Shown: positions 45,240-55,321 of the stretch, one piece after another
How positions within the stretch are numbered: the stretch's first letter is position 1
Layout of the letters: every line of letters begins with the position of its first letter
Assembly: GCA_035578175.1 (NCBI GenBank)
Contig: JAQMRL010000003.1
Location: 103,590,969 to 103,654,968, forward strand
Direction: 5' to 3'
Source of the DNA: Catonia carolina
Taxonomy: Eukaryota; Arthropoda; Insecta; Hemiptera; Achilidae
DNA length: 64,000 nt
Notes under the pieces: generated by a model
The model's database searches: none
The model's input: only the letters and a program-made list of their open reading frames with translations
Told to the model about the DNA's origin: nothing
Made by a program: the position numbers and the translations under genes

Positions 45240-45455
45240 TATACCATGCTTCCCAACGAACCTGATGTATAGGGAAATTATCATTGGAAAATGTACTGCC
45301 AACATTAATCTTATTATAAGGGTGTAATCTTACTTTTATTACTCCAGTCGTTAGGAAACAGAATAAAAATGAGTCGACAAAAGATTTTAAATAGTTAATA
45401 ATGTAATTTATTAATAAATGAAGGAAAAATGTTATTTAATCTCGACATAGCGCGG
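45240..45455 (+). repeat. left arm of a large inverted repeat
   Basis: ATACCATGCTTCCCAACGAA, then GGGTGTAATCTTA, TTATTACTCCAGTC and TTAGGAAACAGAATAAAAAT match the reverse complement of 47244-47411 (with one ~37-bp gap). The arms probably belong to one fold-back/TIR element now separated by inserted DNA, or to two inverted copies of a repeat. Confidence 0.75.
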
Positions 45456-45607
45456 TACTTACATAAGAAAAAAATTCGCGTCTATTGTTGTCTGAACTTT
45501 AACTGGGCGTGTAAAGTGATCAGTTAATTTTTATTTTTGACTAGCGGTACCCGGCGTGCGTTGCTACGCCGCCGGGAAATATTAAACCGGCAATATTTAA
45601 AAAAAAA

Positions 45608-46534
45608 TCTGGTGTGAAACACTCACACAACTTTCTCTTGCCAATGCAAATAATTAACAATAAACCTAACATTAGTATTAAAACATTAGAAATGAACAAA
45701 AAACTAACCTCAAAAAACATTAGTGAAAAACGCAAAATTAAAATCGACCTCAGTTTAGCTTAAAAATACGGAAAATCGCTTATTCACGCTAAACTAGGCA
45801 CTGTACAAAAAAAATGCTTAAAATAAAAGTTTTAGATCTCTTAATTTCCTATAAATTTTATTTTATACACTTTTGTCGTAAAATGCATTCTAAGGCCGAA
45901 ATCTTAAAAAAAATCGATTTTTCACACGTTTTCGTGAAAAAAAAATCAGAAAATTGCTAATTACCGCTAAACTAAGCGTTATACAAAAAAATGTTTGAAA
46001 TAAAAGTTGTAGAATTTTACATTCTCTACATTTTTTATTATATAACGTTTTGCGCTAAAATGCATATTAAAGCCGCAATCTTAAAAAGAAAATGTTTTTA
46101 CGTAAAAACAGCCTCACACAGAATTTCAGCAAACATGGCGCCTACCCTATCTTGTAGAGAATAAAAAATTGAGTAAACCAGGCGATTTTTAAAAAAATCG
46201 TAGGACCAGTTTTTGAGAAAATCGCAAAAAAGTGAAAAATTATACGAATAAACTACTACTTCCGGTTGACCGATTTTGATGAAAATGTTCGTGTCGCGTC
46301 CGGTAGTGGTATGTAACTTAAGTTTTAAGTTTCAAGTTCGTACGATGTTCCGTTCTTGAGATATTCTGTTCACACACAGACACACACACACACCTACACA
46401 GACCAATCGCTAAAAACATGTTTTTTGGGTTCAGGGGGTCTGAAAACGTATAGATCCGGTGAAAACTCGATTTCGAAAAATCGACATGAAAACAATACTT
46501 TCCTTCCTATATATTCATATAGGCAAGAGAAAGT
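45608..46534 (-). repeat. HINE-like element, full-length copy B11 (927 bp)
   Basis: Perfect 13-bp inverted repeat: GGCAAGAGAAAGT at 46522-46534 (5' end) and ACTTTCTCTTGCC at 45630-45642 (subterminal). Hairpin GTGTGA/TCACAC at 45612-45628, end CACCAGA at 45608. Internal units start at 45788 and 45966, a period of 178 bp. (GT)n lies at about 46375. T runs flank both ends on the element strand. Frames within it are chance. Confidence 0.9.
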
Positions 46535-46912
46535 AAAAAACATGTAATTAATGACAACTGTGAAAGTAATTTGTTTTAGTTAAATTAATGCTATTGGATA
46601 AACAATATTCTTTGTACTTTTATTTGGGGTATAAATATATAAATTTTCACCAATTAAAAGAAATTAAAGAAACACGGAACTTTACTTCTACAAAATACTC
46701 AATAATACAAAATCGTATCTACATAATAAAATACAATAAAATGATCATGTGATGTTGTCACCAGCTGATCCTTTGCACCACCTCGCTATTTGTTAATTCA
46801 TGTGATTTGAATCACATCAGCTGGTTTAAAAGCAGCAGATTTTTTATCTTACCTCATAAAAGCCTTAATGTAGGATATAAACATTATTTTCAACCCTTTA
46901 GGGGTTGAAAAT

Positions 46913-47085
46913 GCGGCCGGCCGCATTGGCGTAGTTGGTAACGTGCTCGTATCTCATCATGCGGTCTTGGGTTCGAATCCCATTCAGGCACGCATATTTT
47001 CATACGTTACAAAATATCATTTCATCCTTCACCGTCTGCATTAGCAGTAATTCCAGAACAGTCGGACGTTAAACCAAAAAAAAAC
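46913..47085 (+). repeat. SINE-C with mosaic tail
   Basis: GCCGGCCGCATTGGCGTAG head and GGGTTCGAATCCC B box as at 36072. The tail, however, is the CACCGTCTGCATTAGCAG type seen at 39609, ending GTCGGACGTTAAACC and poly(A). Confidence 0.8.
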
Positions 47086-47243
47086 CTTTAGGGCTAACTT
47101 TTTAAAAGTTTCAATAGCTTTTTATAGGGTTTCAATAGTTACAACATAAAAAAAACTGAATGAAAGTCGGTTCAGTAATTTAGGAGATAAAGAGGTACAT
47201 ACACACATACATAGAATTTTATATATATAGATATTACATTGAG

Positions 47244-47411
47244 AGAGAAATTGAATAACATTTTTTCTTTATTTACTAATAATTAAATAATTAGCTATTA
47301 AAATATTTTGTAGCCTCATTTTTATTCTGTTTCCTAAAGACTGGAGTAATAAAAATAAGATTACACCCTTGTAATAATTTCCCGTACGTCATTTGTTGGG
47401 AAGCATGGTAT
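47244..47411 (-). repeat. right arm of the large inverted repeat
   Basis: Reverse complement of 45240-45455 (see there). It begins 10 bp after the CTAG-type element ends. Confidence 0.75.
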
Positions 47412-47565
47412 AACTTACAGAACTGTTTGATATAATCAAAATTGTCACTGGTGTCATTTTATTCAAACTATTTGAGATTCTACAGAAAAATAACCGTATC
47501 TTATTGACCTTAATACTTTAACAGCGTTAACTTGTTTACACCTGTTTCAATTTTGTAATAATATT

Positions 47566-47880
47566 ATGTACAGTAAAAATAATAATAATAATATTGCTGA
47601 TAACGAATCGATTTGTTTACATCTTGGTAGAGAAGGGGAAGGCAATGTAGTTATGTTGTGTTCATACCCGTACAACTTGTCTGGTGAACGTTGCACTGTT
47701 CGACCACGTCCAGTTAGTTCCGCGCCGTCTATCCGTCGACTAGTAACTGCGAGTGTACAGTGTGGATTTCTATCACCTCTCTTCGTCCGTCGGTATCATA
47801 ACGAACGTTCCTGTTTAGTTTCATGTAATAGTATATTGGATAACTGCCTATACATTGCAGCGGTAATTAACCCTAAGTGA
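47566..47880 (+). other. CpG-rich patch with a 104-codon open frame
   Basis: About 15 CpG dinucleotides fall in 47660-47825, far denser than anywhere nearby (TTCCGCGCCGTCTATCCGTC). The frame 47566-47880 starts with an Asn repeat from an AAT run; the rest has no recognisable domain, signal peptide or membrane segment. It could be a 5' exon or promoter-proximal region, or a decayed GC-rich repeat. I do not claim a protein. Confidence 0.3.
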
Positions 47881-48287
47881 CCCTTACCCTTGCAAAAAGT
47901 GTTATTATTAGTATTATTGTATTGTTTTAACCTAGATCACAAGGTGGTTTTAATTAATAACATTATTACTAATGTTAATAATTAAGTGGTGTGTATGTGT
48001 TATAATTTTTTGTAATAATTTAGTTGATAAAGAGGTTCTTAAGGTATATATTTACTATCAATTTGATAACTATTGGTCAATTTTATGAACTAAGAAACTT
48101 GTAAAGTCACTCAGAAGTGACAAACTAATGCCTACTTAGGTACTACTCTAAATACCTTCGTTTAAGTTGGTTCGATTTTTTAATTTAATTTTAGTATAAT
48201 GTTTATAAATATTTACATTAATTTGATAGATCTAAAACATAAATGATATTCTCTTTGAACGTCTCACTTCTTCATTATTATACTACA
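47881..48287. other. unassigned AT-rich stretch
   Basis: No recognised feature. Confidence 0.3.
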
Positions 48288-48813
48288 CAGTGGCTGATTT
48301 AGCTAAAAGTTTGTAGGGGTGTGTGGAATACCACCAGGAGAGCGCGGGGATTCTCCCCCGGGAAAATAATTTAAAAACTCACATCTTAAAAACACGTTTT
48401 TGCGCATTTCTGACCTTAAAATTTTCAATTTTTATATTGTTACAACAGATAAAATGAAACAATTTTAGACATTTAACAAATTCAACAATGTGGAATAGAT
48501 AACTATTGCCAATTTGAAATTTAAAAGAATTTTATATCATAATGCCTCTCATATAACAAAGTAAATAATTTATCGGTAAAGGTTTACAATAATATAAGCA
48601 CTTACATAAAATTAATTGTTAAGTTAGGGCTTACTAAATAAGTTATTAAAATATGTAGTGTTTGGTGCTTATTTTGTTGTATCAATAAATATATTTAATT
48701 ATATATTATAAAATACCAATTACTATATTCCTTTATAAAGGTACAAAAAACTATTTAAAAAAATTTGGAGGAGGTCATGACCCCTGTGACCCCCCCCCCT
48801 AAATCCGCCACTG
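48288..48813. mobile_element. hAT-type MITE
   Basis: A 526-bp element with inverted ends CAGTGGCTGATTTAG (left) and CAGTGGCGGATTTAGG (right, read inward), both with G-rich subtermini. CAGTGGCGGATTTAG-type ends are characteristic of hAT elements. The interior is AT-rich and non-coding. The expected 8-bp duplication is not recognisable. The minus-strand frame at 48723-48977 is a shadow of the right end. Confidence 0.65.
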
Positions 48814-49299
48814 ATTTGGACATTAATAGCCAATGGATCTAAATGGCTTTCGAGACGATTGAAGTACTTCTGGCTAACTGTTTTAATTTTTTTTTTCAAA
48901 AAGAAGCTGCTTTCGGATAAACCCAGTAGTATATAGACCTTTGGATGCCGTATATTCAAATAGGCTTGAATAAACATTTTATATTATTATTATCTATTCT
49001 CTAAAAACACGGGCGATCTTATCCTCAAAAGCCAATTCATCTTTAATAATTTGATCCTAAATTTTACCCTTTTAAGCTTTTATATTTCTTCCAAGAAACT
49101 TTTCCTACTGCAAACATAAATGTTTGTCACATTTTTTTTTTATATATCTTCATTACAAAAGTAAACAAATGGGCTTTTACCTTGCCACCGCGTTAATGTA
49201 ACATGAACATTTTTTCTACTTTGAAGAATTAATTAACTGAGAAATGACCGTTTATCTTTATTTGAAATATTTGGTCAGATTAATATCACTGGGTTAGAT
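48814..49299. other. unassigned AT-rich stretch
   Basis: No recognised feature. Confidence 0.3.
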
Positions 49300-49390
49300 C
49301 CAGACACAGTACTGGATTTGAATACCAGGTTTTTGGGTTAATAGTCGAGTACCCTACGACTACGACTGAGCCATATGCTTTTTTTATACA
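49300..49390 (-). repeat. tRNA-like SINE head (Lys-like), decayed
   Basis: On the minus strand ATGGCTCAGTCGTAGTCGTA (A box) is followed by GACTATTAACCCA at the anticodon position and GGTATTCAAATCC (B box). The layout resembles a tRNA-Lys head. The acceptor stem does not pair, so this is a SINE or tRNA pseudogene, not a working tRNA. Confidence 0.45.
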
Positions 49391-52009
49391 ATTTTTGGTG
49401 AATTTTGAAAACTTCTACGCTATCGTGTATTTGAACTATGCTTTAATTTTAAAATCGTAAGAAAATGTAGAATAAATTACACTTATTACGTTATAAACCG
49501 ATTCTAAAGATTAAACACCGCTTTGAAAATTAACATTTACATCAGTATTCAAGTTTGGTTTTGGTATTATTTTACCTGTAGTTATTTACTGGGTTTCCCT
49601 TTTTTTTGAAGAAGATATTTATTGATTTTTTTTTAACAATGAGTTATAGAATTCCGTTCGTTCATTCAGACAAATTATCATCAGCGAATGGATTTGTAAT
49701 TTAAATGTTTATATGATAGTTGTTATAATATATAATGTAATTTTTATCCGGTACTATTTAAAAATTTAAAAACGCCATGACCAACATAGTAGTCTATTGT
49801 TTATAACCAGGATATCGTAAGGTTTATATCTATGAAAATTATTATTGGGGGAGAATTTTGATCTAATTGGGTAAATAGTTGATCATAACTCTAACCTTAA
49901 AATCATTATTTTGTAGGAAGCAATAGTTTTCACCGAAACCCAATCAGAATACATAGTTTTACTCATTTTAAAAGTAAATACCTAAATATCTTGGTGTAAT
50001 ATCAATTTATGATTTTTCACTTCATTCGGTTACGTTGTCAGAAAAAAGGTAAATGTTGTTCAAAGATTTGTGAAACAGTTAATACTAACATTTTGTTATA
50101 ATTTATTTTTGTCCATAAGTTGTTAAAAAATTAAAAGTTCTATAATAGCCTTTGCTAAGTACATTTATCAATCCTAAATAAGCAAGTGCATTTGTTTGTT
50201 AGCCCTGAGGAACTAGCGAACAGTTAACTCATTAAAAAAAGAAACAGGTGGTAGGTAATTGTAATTCTGTAGGACTTATATATTTAAGATCAATAATAAA
50301 TAACATGTCCGTTGAAGTGTTTATTCCTAATGTCATTATTAATAATAAATTTCTTTTTCTATAACCTAAATTATTTTTTTTAACTTTTCTAATTAAATTT
50401 AGAGTACTCCTTTCGGCAATCTCAAAATTTTTAAAGAAAACTAATTTACTGTGTCTTCTTCTATCAATAAAGATGGGCAATTCTCTTATAATTTATTTTC
50501 TGTTGTATAATCACTTAGATGTACAATTAAAAGCCGGTTAATTTGAAATTTTTGTTAATCCGGTATTTTTTTTTTTGCTAAAAAGATTAATGTTGATGAA
50601 ATAAAATGGCCCGCTAAATTAACTAATTTTTTATACATTAGATTTTACCTATAAACTTAAATAAATGGCTTCGTACGTATTTAATTTGGTATGACATAGT
50701 ATTCTAATATGCAGAATGTAGCTGATCCATCAAGTCCTTGAACTTCTCCTAAAACTGGATTAGAAGAATGTACCAACTATCAAAATAAGGTTCTAAAAAC
50801 TTAAAAACACTATAAGTACGTATACTATACGAATACATGAAAGCTAAAAATTTGTACTAATTAGGAATAATTTTATAATGATTTTTTAAATCATTGCCCA
50901 ATAAAATAAATTTTTTTAATGCAGAATTTTTTGAAACTTTTACGGGTTTAACAGAATTATTGCAAGAAATATTTGATGTATTAACGATTTTGTTTATTAT
51001 ATCTTAGTTTTTAGAAGTTTGTCACCTTTATTTAACTGCTTACGCATTTCCTTAAATTTTTATTCAAGTGAAGATACTAATATTTTTTACAGGGATTACT
51101 AGTTTTTAATTCCGTAGCGTTTATTATAACTAGAAGAATTGGAAAACTATTGTCTTACTTAATATTAAAATTTGAAAAAGTTATGTAGGGTTACATTGTA
51201 GGCTAAATTTTTATCCCAGCGAAGGGTTCATTCATCGAGTTTAAAACATTGTGAGAATTTATTTGCACTGTATATTAAGTTGCATGTATTATTTTTAAAA
51301 GAATTCGATTTTACTGTCGCTGGTTCACAAATTAAAGTAATAGAAAGGAAAAGTTAACTAACGAGTTTTATTACAACTCAATAAACATTGGTAGGTAGAT
51401 AAATTAAATCGTATTCAGAAGTTTATATTTACTACATAGATACAAACAACGGTCTTTAACAGCTTTTGTAACATTAATTAGTTTTTTGAGGTTATTATCT
51501 TGTATTTGCAATTCTGTTTAGTTTGTTTGATGTTTTATTATAAATTTAATACAAAATTGTTTGCTAGTATAAAAATTGAGCATTATTGTTTTGATAGTCT
51601 AGAAACAACTGGAAAAAATGTACTGAATTTCAGCTCTTTGTGTGTACTGATAAGGTAGGATGAAATAGGACAGAATTAGATGGACTATGATGATCCTCCA
51701 GTGTCCACTGAAGATATGATATTAGACGATGATACAAAGATTATATAATTTTAATAAAAGAGAACCGTAAAAAGAATAAACTGAGGCGTTTATTCCATGT
51801 TCTTTTCAAGATCGGGATGTTTATAAATTACTTAACTTATAGTGTAGCTCTTAAAAAAGTATTGAAATAATAATTATTGATTTGGGGTAGTTACCCCCAC
51901 TCTACGTGTTAAATACAAGTGGTCATAATTGAAACGAAATATTCTGGTTGGTATCTCTCAGAGAATACACATCCCAATTTTCAGAACCTACTCAGAAGTC
52001 TTTTCTTGG
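49391..52009. other. unassigned AT-rich stretch
   Basis: About 2.6 kb with no recognised repeat or gene. The 82-codon minus frame at 50232-50480 and the plus frame at 51948-52130 are unsupported, the latter being the shadow of a LINE fossil. Confidence 0.3.
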
Positions 52010-52826
52010 TCTTCGGAACGGAACAGAAATGAATAGATTCATGCGAAGATTTACAGCCCCAGCCGTATCTCGCTTCCTAAGCACCACCTCGCTTTGTCTC
52101 GCCAATAACCATCGGAAAGCTGCCGCTTAAGACATTGCCTCCTGTAGACCATCCAACCATGTCACTTCCGGCCTACCCCTCCTCCTTCTACTGGCTGGCG
52201 TCCACTCCCATAGCCTCTTTGGACAATTACCATCCTCCATTCTCTGCGAATGGCCAAACCATTTAATTACTTCCGGGATTTGGTATCCATGATATTTCCT
52301 ATAATGCCAATTCTTTTTTTAATTTCGAAATTCGATCGATGCGCTGCACACCACAGCTTCGCCTCCAGAAATCCATCTCCACCGTTTTTAAGTGATCCTT
52401 CTGCCTCTTTGTCAATACCCACACTTCCGCACCATTAATACACACACTCCAGAATGGCATGATAAATATTAATCTTTATTCCCTTTCACACTTTATCATT
52501 CCAAAGGACAGAATTTAACTGCCCTATAAACCTTCGCCCTTGCGAAATTTTGCTGTTTAGTTCCGCTGCATTTGTTCCACTCCTATCGAAGATGATTCCC
52601 AGGTATTTAAAACGTTCTCAGCTTTTCACTACACCCATACCTAGCTGAATATAATTTCCGGGCTCACCGACAGTAAGATGTTCAGTCTTGTCTACATTTA
52701 TACTTAGCCCCCATCTTTCATTCCCCTCTTGCAACTTCCTCATCGTATACCTGGCATCATCAAAAATAAAATGGTAATTTAGGGCTGTTCCCCCTTTTTT
52801 TACATCTTTGGCCAAAGTGATCGAAA
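52010..52826 (-). pseudogene. LINE reverse transcriptase C-terminal fossil
   Basis: Longest LINE fossil here (~800 bp, several frameshifts). In order on the minus strand: FDDARYTMRKLQEGNERWGL then SINVDKTEHLTVGE (region just after the RT FADD motif); FKYLGIIFDRSG (YLG motif); SKISQGRRFIGQLNSVLWND; NGAEVWVLTKRQKDHLKTVE; MDFWRRSCGVQRIDRISKLK; KWFGHSQRMEDGNCPKRLWE; WTPASRRRRGRPEVTWLDGL. The order matches ORF2 of insect LINEs after the catalytic palm. Confidence 0.88.
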
Positions 52827-53626
52827 TTTAAATTCTTCAGTTTTTTTATTCAACCGACACTTGTCCAAGGAGAAAGTGTCGAATTTTAGATTTCTAGGTG
52901 ATCGGGAACTCAGAGATGAGTGAGGACTTTCTTATTTACATGTAGGCCCTACAGTTTAGATTTTTATCAACAATTCGTCGTTTTTAGTATTATATTATTG
53001 TGATATTTTGTTAATATAAATATTTAAGAATATTTCTGCAAACAAAAATTTCAATTTTATTAAGTGATAATTTCGGTAATTTATTCTGATGATGCGTTTC
53101 GATGTGAGACAATGCTTTTAGTTCACTCGGAGCAGAAGTACCCAGCCGTAAATCCCAAGAGTACTAAAATTAATTAAATACACGATTTAATATTAGAGGT
53201 CATTACACCATTTTTTGTAGTTCTTTTACAGATGGGTGTTGAAGAAACGTTAAATTGCAAGTTAATTGATTTAATCGGTAATTTTTTATCGTGATTCGTT
53301 TTTAACATGATCTTGCATGTTCAATAATATTTAAAAAAAAAACAATACAATCGGAAAACCGCTAATTTTTCCTTCCGCATCTTAGAAGATACAGGAATTA
53401 TTAACGGCTTAAAGGTAAATATTTTGAACGAATCATGCAATGGTTATTATTGTTATACGTGGTTGCTTTAATTAATTAGTTTTTTAACTTTACAGTTTGA
53501 CCACTAGTAAACATCGTAACAATTATACTCGTTTAATAAGTACTTCTAGGATGACACCCTCTCCCCCAACAGTAACAGGACTTCATTGATTAGTTTTTAG
53601 TGGGATACCATTTACTTTAGTTTCGA
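52827..53626. other. unassigned AT-rich stretch
   Basis: No recognised feature. Confidence 0.3.
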
Positions 53627-53900
53627 GTTGTTTAGGTCGTCAACCGGAAGACTGGTTTGAACCTGTAGAGATTTTAATAAGTAAAACGAGGAGTGAGGTG
53701 GTTTACCATTAACCTTTCTCACTGATTGAAAACGTATGATTATCAGCATTCCAGGCCCTTAGAAAAGCGTCTACTTTTCACCCTGTGAATGACACCGTTA
53801 CTTCATTCACCATAAGGTCTGGCTGTATAACGAAATTCATTACTCTCAGAGGAGATAACTCTGCCTAGTGTATTTTACACCTCTACCTCTTCTGTTCTTA
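53627..53900 (-). repeat. SINE-A copy, 5'-truncated
   Basis: SINE-A from GTTGTTTAGGTCGTCAACC to CCTCTACCTCTTCTGTTCTT. The 5' ~120 bp are missing. No clear TSD. Confidence 0.75.
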
Positions 53901-54493
53901 ACCTTATAGCCGGCAATAACATTTTTCTAAACTGATCAGGAATTTTTAGCAGGTGGATCGCCGAACCGTAAAGAAATCGTTCGAAATTTGCTTTAAATCT
54001 CAAACCTTATCATGTGGTACATCAAAATAACAAAAAACTTAGAAGAATAAATTATATATATTATTAAAATTGTTTTAACACTTAGAGATGCTGAAGTTTG
54101 CACTTTCCAGAGACGTTGATGGATGCGTTGAATCAAACATTCATCTTAATTTTACTTTTACTAGGTAATATTTTACTAATTTTATTAATCGCTTAATGGA
54201 TTGTATGGTGCTTCTAGTTAATTTTTATTTTTGTTTACGTATATTATTTAAGTTATGGTACGAAAATATTTCTAATAGCGAAAACTATTTTTGACACTTA
54301 ATGTACGGATACAAGCTTCAAGTTATTAAAAACGATTTTTACCACACCTAAATATTTAGGCACGCCCTTTTATATTAAAAAATGCCAACATTTTTTAAAA
54401 ACCTACTATTATTTTAAATTTATTATTCATTAAAATATCTAAATCTAACATTTAGTTTAACTTCGTTTAATATTGTATTTTTTTATACAATAC
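53901..54493. other. unassigned AT-rich stretch
   Basis: No recognised feature. Confidence 0.3.
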
Positions 54494-54507
54494 AATATTT
54501 CGTTATG

Positions 54508-54699
54508 CCGGCCGCATTGGCGCAGTTGGTAACGTGCTCGCCTCTCATCATGCGGTCCTGGGTTCGAATCCCACTCAGGCACGGCATATTTTCATACGTC
54601 ACAAAAAATCATTTCATCCTTCATTGTACAATAGTTACACACCAACGTCGTCGCTAATGACCGTTGCAGTTGATGCGACGTTAAATAAATACATAGAAA
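54508..54699 (+). repeat. tRNA-headed SINE-C (GCCGGCCGC subtype)
   Basis: Head GCATTGGCGCAGTTGGTAAC, B box GGGTTCGAATCCC, tail GTTGATGCGACGTTAAATAA. A perfect 14-bp TSD, AATATTTCGTTATG, lies at 54494-54507 and 54700-54713, the longest in the window. It is among the youngest-looking insertions. The 65-codon frame at 54534-54731 is not a gene. Confidence 0.92.
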
Positions 54700-54713
54700 A
54701 ATATTTCGTTATG

Positions 54714-55236
54714 TATTGTTATATTGTTTAATTATAAAATCGTTAGTCTGAGGGTTTTTCATTTTCAATCGTATTTATTTAATTATGAATTAATTTTCTG
54801 TATTGTTTTTAAATGTAATAAATGTGGTTGAATAATTATTGAAACGATGGTTTTTTGTTAGATTTATAAAGAATGATCTTGTGGTTTATTTAAAAAATAA
54901 TGATATTAGAGGCTTAGACAGTTGTGAAAAAGTATTTAAAACAATAGTTAAATAAATTATTTATGCAGCATGCATAATACGAATAAAACCATCCGTATTG
55001 TCAATATATTTCCTTCCGGTATTTCATTATAACGGAGTTCTATTGTATTTTAGTGCACTGGACTATTCTAATGGGCGGTATCGATAAAACTATCGAGTGG
55101 AAGACCTAAATATTTCTATTATCGATACTTATTCATTTACAAAATTTCATAATTTAATCTAACCTCGATAAATCTACAAATACCCAGAGACAGATAGTAC
55201 CTAGATTAATATACACGATGAAATAATAATAGCTAT
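54714..55236. other. unassigned AT-rich stretch
   Basis: No recognised feature. Confidence 0.3.
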
Positions 55237-55320
55237 GTTTTCCGGACATGCAATGAGGATGGACAAGAATAGATTAACTAAACCGATATTTGAAAAATTA
55301 TAACCAAAAAATACCTAGAC
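55237..55320 (+). pseudogene. LINE tail fossil (GHxxRMxxNRLTKxIF)
   Basis: AMFSGHAMRMDKNRLTKPIF then EKL and stops. Short but specific match to the GH..RM..NRLTK.IF motif of the insect LINE ORF2 tail also seen at 56200-56550. It ends at the poly(A) side of the Jockey fragment, which may have landed in it. Confidence 0.65.
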
Positions 55321-55321
55321 A

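Larger units (their letters stand above)
45540..47233. mobile_element. CTAG-type interspersed element with nested insertions
   Basis: One end is CTAGCGGTACCCGGCGTGCG followed by TTGCTACGCCGCC. The other is GGTTCAGTAATTTAGGAGAT, then ACATACACACATACATAG and TATATATATAGAT. From memory, ends of this general kind recur across arthropods; I cannot settle whether it is Helitron-like or a retroelement. A hairpin, CAACCCTTTAGGGGTTG, lies at 46891. A HINE-like copy and a SINE-C are inserted in it. Confidence 0.55.

Noticed and set aside
50232..50480. 82-codon minus-strand frame
   Set aside because: AT-driven composition and no recognisable motif or repeat context.
52816..52830. Recurring AAGTGATCGAAA word (also near 44971 and 45109)
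   Set aside because: Too short and too few copies to define a repeat; may be shared LINE-edge sequence or chance.
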